From: Ferruginibacter sp.
GTDB taxonomy: Bacteria > Bacteroidota > Bacteroidia > Chitinophagales > Chitinophagaceae
NCBI GenBank assembly: GCA_025357775.1
Contig: JANXOQ010000135.1
Coordinates: 1 to 5,941 of the forward strand
Reading direction: 5' to 3'
DNA: 5,941 nucleotides
The translations under genes were made by a program, and so were the position numbers. Shown here in pieces: positions 5,576-5,941 of the stretch (positions are counted from its first letter, which is position 1; every line of letters starts with the position of its first letter). The notes below the pieces were generated by a model. It worked only from the letters and a program-made list of their open reading frames with translations, was not told the origin of the DNA and searched no databases.

Positions 5576-5941
5576 AATAGTAAATGAGTTTAAAAAGGTA
5601 AAGGTTTCGGAATTCAGAAATGGAAATTTATAAATGATTAATCTTTTGTAAAAATATTAAAAAAACAGTCCTCATTTCGAAGTTTCTTTTCTGCAAAAGG
5701 GCGAATATAAATAGACCAAATTTATTCATGACTTTAATAAACCTAGCTACCTTAAATAACTAATTACTAACTAAAAAACACAAATGGTTTGCTATTGCAT
5801 TTAAAATAGAAATATTTCAAGGTGATAATCTTATCCAAGATTACTTCGTCTATAAATTTCTTATCAAATATATTTTTATCAATATTATTTAACGTTGCAA
5901 TTTTAAATAAAATCTTTACAGATAATAGTTAGTTTATAAAT
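5576..5941. other. AT-rich intergenic region upstream of ribBA with no convincing gene
   Basis: About 366 bases to the window edge. I see no long reading frame on either strand, no tRNA- or rRNA-like segment and no conserved riboswitch core. It holds several chance-level TAnnTTTG matches, such as TAAATTTG on the - strand at 5717-5724, and one short hairpin at 5826-5843. A 33-codon frame at 5628-5729 (-) and a 42-codon frame without ATG ending near 5892 (+) are probably noise. The neighbouring gene beyond the edge cannot be judged. Confidence 0.6.
5826..5843. repeat. Short perfect inverted repeat
   Basis: taatctt (5826-5832) and aagatta (5837-5843) pair fully around the 4-nt loop atcc. No T-run follows on either strand, so it is not a standard terminator. 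It may be the operator or 3' end of a gene outside the window, or chance in AT-rich DNA. Confidence 0.3.

Noticed and set aside
4629..5576. Several 63-92 codon frames on the + strand
   Set aside because: All are antisense to ribBA, whose catalytic motifs are intact throughout.
5628..5729. 33-codon frame on the - strand with ATG upstream of ribBA
   Set aside because: It is short, lacks a start signal or conserved feature, and such frames are expected by chance in this region.
5764..5892. 42-codon frame on the + strand near the right edge
   Set aside because: It has no ATG, is AT-driven in composition and matches no family I recognise; a decayed gene remnant cannot be excluded.
5555..5941. 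FMN riboswitch upstream of ribBA
   Set aside because: I see none of the conserved core segments, and the likely promoter lies too close to the ATG.

Overview
The window looks like a piece of a low-G+C Bacteroidota chromosome, possibly from the Chitinophagales/Sphingobacteriales side. This rests on strongly AT-rich DNA, start sites without Shine-Dalgarno sequences, a TAnnTTTG-type -7 promoter element, DUF3347 and HYC_CC_PP proteins (families I know mainly from Bacteroidota), and exported proteins ending their signal peptides in -AQ. The taxon is inferred; there is no rRNA or tRNA here.

Left edge (1-750, + strand): the C-terminal part of sucC, the beta subunit of succinyl-CoA synthetase (TCA cycle), closed by a perfect 12-bp hairpin that can terminate transcription from both sides.

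Centre (815-3631, - strand): four consecutive genes for exported proteins. In transcription order they are a small Cys-rich HYC_CC_PP protein, an HMA-DUF3347 fusion, a second HMA protein with an unassigned C-terminal domain, and a putative outer-membrane beta-barrel. The Cys pairs in three of them suggest handling of a soft metal, probably copper, in the periplasm and at the outer membrane. No P-type ATPase, RND pump, TonB receptor or regulator lies in the window. A 213-bp gap inside this group holds a REP-like inverted repeat and a compact hairpin, so the first gene may be partly uncoupled from the other three.

Right part: a GNAT acetyltransferase of the phosphinothricin acetyltransferase type (3716-4255, +) is divergent from the metal cluster and convergent with ribBA (4328-5554, -). 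RibBA is the bifunctional enzyme for the first steps of riboflavin synthesis. ribBA has a good Bacteroidota -7 element 13 bases before its ATG, leaving no room for an FMN riboswitch. The last ~370 bases are AT-rich and show no convincing gene.

The least explained part is the metal cluster: an all-exported set of likely metal binders plus an outer-membrane barrel without its own transporter. The housekeeping genes on either side look ordinary.
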